Source: a virus
Length of the DNA: 64,000 bases
Virus record (IMG/VR): IMGVR_UViG_3300008952_000009
Location: 82,627 to 146,626 of that record
Direction: 5' to 3' (one strand)
In this document: positions 63,005-64,000 of the stretch, piece by piece
How positions within the stretch are numbered: position 1 is the stretch's first letter
Layout of the letters: each line of letters begins with the position of its first letter
Notes under the pieces: model-generated
Database searches by the model: none
Seen by the model: only the letters and a program-made list of their open reading frames with translations
Told to the model about the DNA's origin: nothing
Translations under genes and position numbers: made by a program

Positions 63005-63406
63005 TTATTCTCCCAAATACCTTATTACTAAATCATGTATAGATGAGTCGACATTCTCACGCCAAGACTCATTGCTCTCTTTGATGTTGTTTCTAATTCC
63101 AGTAGCGGAAATAAACCCAATGTTCTGTGGAGGTACGTGCTCGTTAAGTTCATACCCAACTCCGCGTCCCCAATTGACACTTTCAATGTCTGGGATACAA
63201 ACTACCTCCACGTCCTGCTCACTGTATACTTTTTGTATCATTTCTACTGTCTGTTCTGTAGTAAAAGGATTCTTTTCATCGGGCGGGATATCCCTAACTG
63301 CGATCAAGATTGGTTTACCCTCGCTTAGCTTCTGGTTGATTAACCACTTGTGTCCATTGTGAAATGGTTGCCACCTGCCAACAAACATTGCTCTCTTATT
63401 GATCAT
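63005..63406 (-). CDS. NadM-like nucleotidyltransferase (HxGH family)
   Basis: The 133-residue protein belongs to the HxGH/ISxTxIR nucleotidyltransferases. The motifs are GRWQPFHNGHKWLI with HNGH at 16-19, NPFTTEQTVEMI near 46-57, and ISATGIR at 99-105. The layout resembles archaeal-type NMN adenylyltransferase (NadM), which makes NAD from NMN, but small cytidylyltransferases share these motifs. The protein is shorter than typical NadM. It overlaps the dehydrogenase gene by 11 bases and ends one base before the kinase gene, so all three are one expression unit. The substrate could be NMN or a glycan precursor. Confidence 0.87.
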   Translation of the reverse strand: MINKRAMFVGRWQPFHNGHKWLINQKLSEGKPILIAVRDIPPDEKNPFTTEQTVEMIQKVYSEQDVEVVCIPDIESVNWGRGVGYELNEHVPPQNIGFISATGIRNNIKESNESWRENVDSSIHDLVIRYLGE

Positions 63407-64000
63407 CCGAAATTGCCCTACCTTTTAGTTTTTCCCAATCCTTCTCTGGTCTTACATTTAAATTTGTCTTCCATGCGCCCTTCAACACCGCAAGGTCCAA
63501 TCCGATTGAATCCGCAAATGTCATAAACGCATTAATATCTTTAGGGAAACAAGACCCTCCGAAACCCATCTTACCATCTGGTCCTGGCACCTGTAAGTGT
63601 GAATCACCTACACGTCCGTCCGATACAAAACCTCTGACGGCTTTTTCCCAATTAATCGTTCCTGTCTTCTCTGCCACCATATTCATCTCGTTCATAAAAG
63701 AAACCTTGACGGCAAAAAACAAATTATTAAAATACTTTATCATCTCAGCTGTTTCATAATTCGTTGTTATGAAATTATTTCCAGCAAACCTCAAATTATA
63801 CAATTGCTTGACCTTATTAACTGACAAGTTTCGCTGTCCATCATCCAAGTCTGTCTCAAAACCCAATACGATTCTAGACTGGTTTAGAAAATCAAACCTA
63901 GCATGCCGCTCAGTTAGAAACTCAGGATTAAAAACAATTTGCAAATTGGGATGCTTCCTCTTTAAACCCCTGGTTGTGCCTGGTACAACTGTTGACTTTA
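63396..64000 (-). CDS. UDP-glucose 6-dehydrogenase family protein (5' end outside window)
   Basis: The frame is open to the window edge at 64000, so the true start is not visible; an internal TTG at 63944 is not the start, because the codons before it read KSTVVPGTTRGLK, a conserved UGDH segment. Visible motifs are VFNPEFLTER, ETAEMIKYFNNLFFAVKVSF and GFGGSCFPKDINAF with the catalytic Cys. The enzyme family oxidises UDP-glucose to UDP-glucuronate or related nucleotide sugars with NAD. The C-terminal UDP-binding domain is short: the protein ends soon after the catalytic domain (RPEKDWEKLKGRAISDDQ), so it may be a truncated viral form. Confidence 0.9.
   Translation of the reverse strand, partial: KSTVVPGTTRGLKRKHPNLQIVFNPEFLTERHARFDFLNQSRIVLGFETDLDDGQRNLSVNKVKQLYNLRFAGNNFITTNYETAEMIKYFNNLFFAVKVSFMNEMNMVAEKTGTINWEKAVRGFVSDGRVGDSHLQVPGPDGKMGFGGSCFPKDINAFMTFADSIGLDLAVLKGAWKTNLNVRPEKDWEKLKGRAISDDQ

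Noticed and set aside
1-64000. tRNA genes, CRISPR arrays, insertion sequences and an attachment site
   Set aside because: Gaps are too short and too AT-rich for tRNAs, no evenly spaced direct repeats or transposase frames were seen, and no integrase is present.

Overview
The window is 64 kb of a tailed bacteriophage genome with a T4-type virion, most likely an uncultured aquatic or marine myovirus. The evidence is a gp23-type major capsid protein, gp20 portal, gp17 terminase, gp21 protease, gp22 scaffold, gp6 and gp25 baseplate wedge proteins, and a gp55-type late sigma factor. G+C is low to moderate (about 40% by eye). Every gene I can support lies on the minus strand. Genes are packed with ATGA or TAATG overlaps or a few bases between them, and the largest gap is under 100 bases. 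I see no tRNA, insertion sequence or CRISPR array. Stops TAA, TAG and TGA are all used, so the code is standard. The host cannot be read from this sequence.

Layout, in transcription order (high to low coordinates). 64000-61010: a partial UDP-glucose dehydrogenase, a NadM-like nucleotidyltransferase, an APS-kinase-like enzyme, small proteins including an FmdB-type zinc ribbon, and the late sigma factor. 60997-57396: a small acidic protein, then three tandem paralogous proteins that share an N-terminal module. One adds an M23 peptidase whose motifs are in permuted order, one adds an SGNH hydrolase, and one has no enzyme domain. 57330-42400: baseplate and tail proteins, namely a 672-aa protein, a 2800-aa protein with a peptidoglycan-binding-like N-terminus and an EF-hand loop, gp25, gp6 and a 771-aa protein. 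42397-18157: a 4178-aa protein with LamG-like domains, then six large virion proteins that include two paralogue relationships. 18157-12499: nucleic-acid functions (J-domain protein, RuvC-like resolvase, primase, a single-chain SbcD-SbcC) and a holin-like protein. 12493-10502: small membrane, secreted and zinc-binding proteins. 10505-1: the packaging and head block (terminase, portal, unknown core-region genes, protease, a bS21 ribosomal protein homologue, two unknown proteins, scaffold, major capsid).

The head block makes and fills the capsid. The middle block builds a contractile-type baseplate with very large, surface-exposed, glycan-binding or cell-wall-directed proteins. The 57-60 kb block appears to attach alternative hydrolases to a common anchor. 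No recognisable sheath, tube or endolysin gene is in the window; sheath and tube are not between terminase and portal as in T4. The most unusual items are the three-member module family, the permuted M23 peptidase, the fused SbcD-SbcC, the J-domain protein, the bS21 gene inside the head cluster, and a beta-rich module that recurs in three virion proteins.
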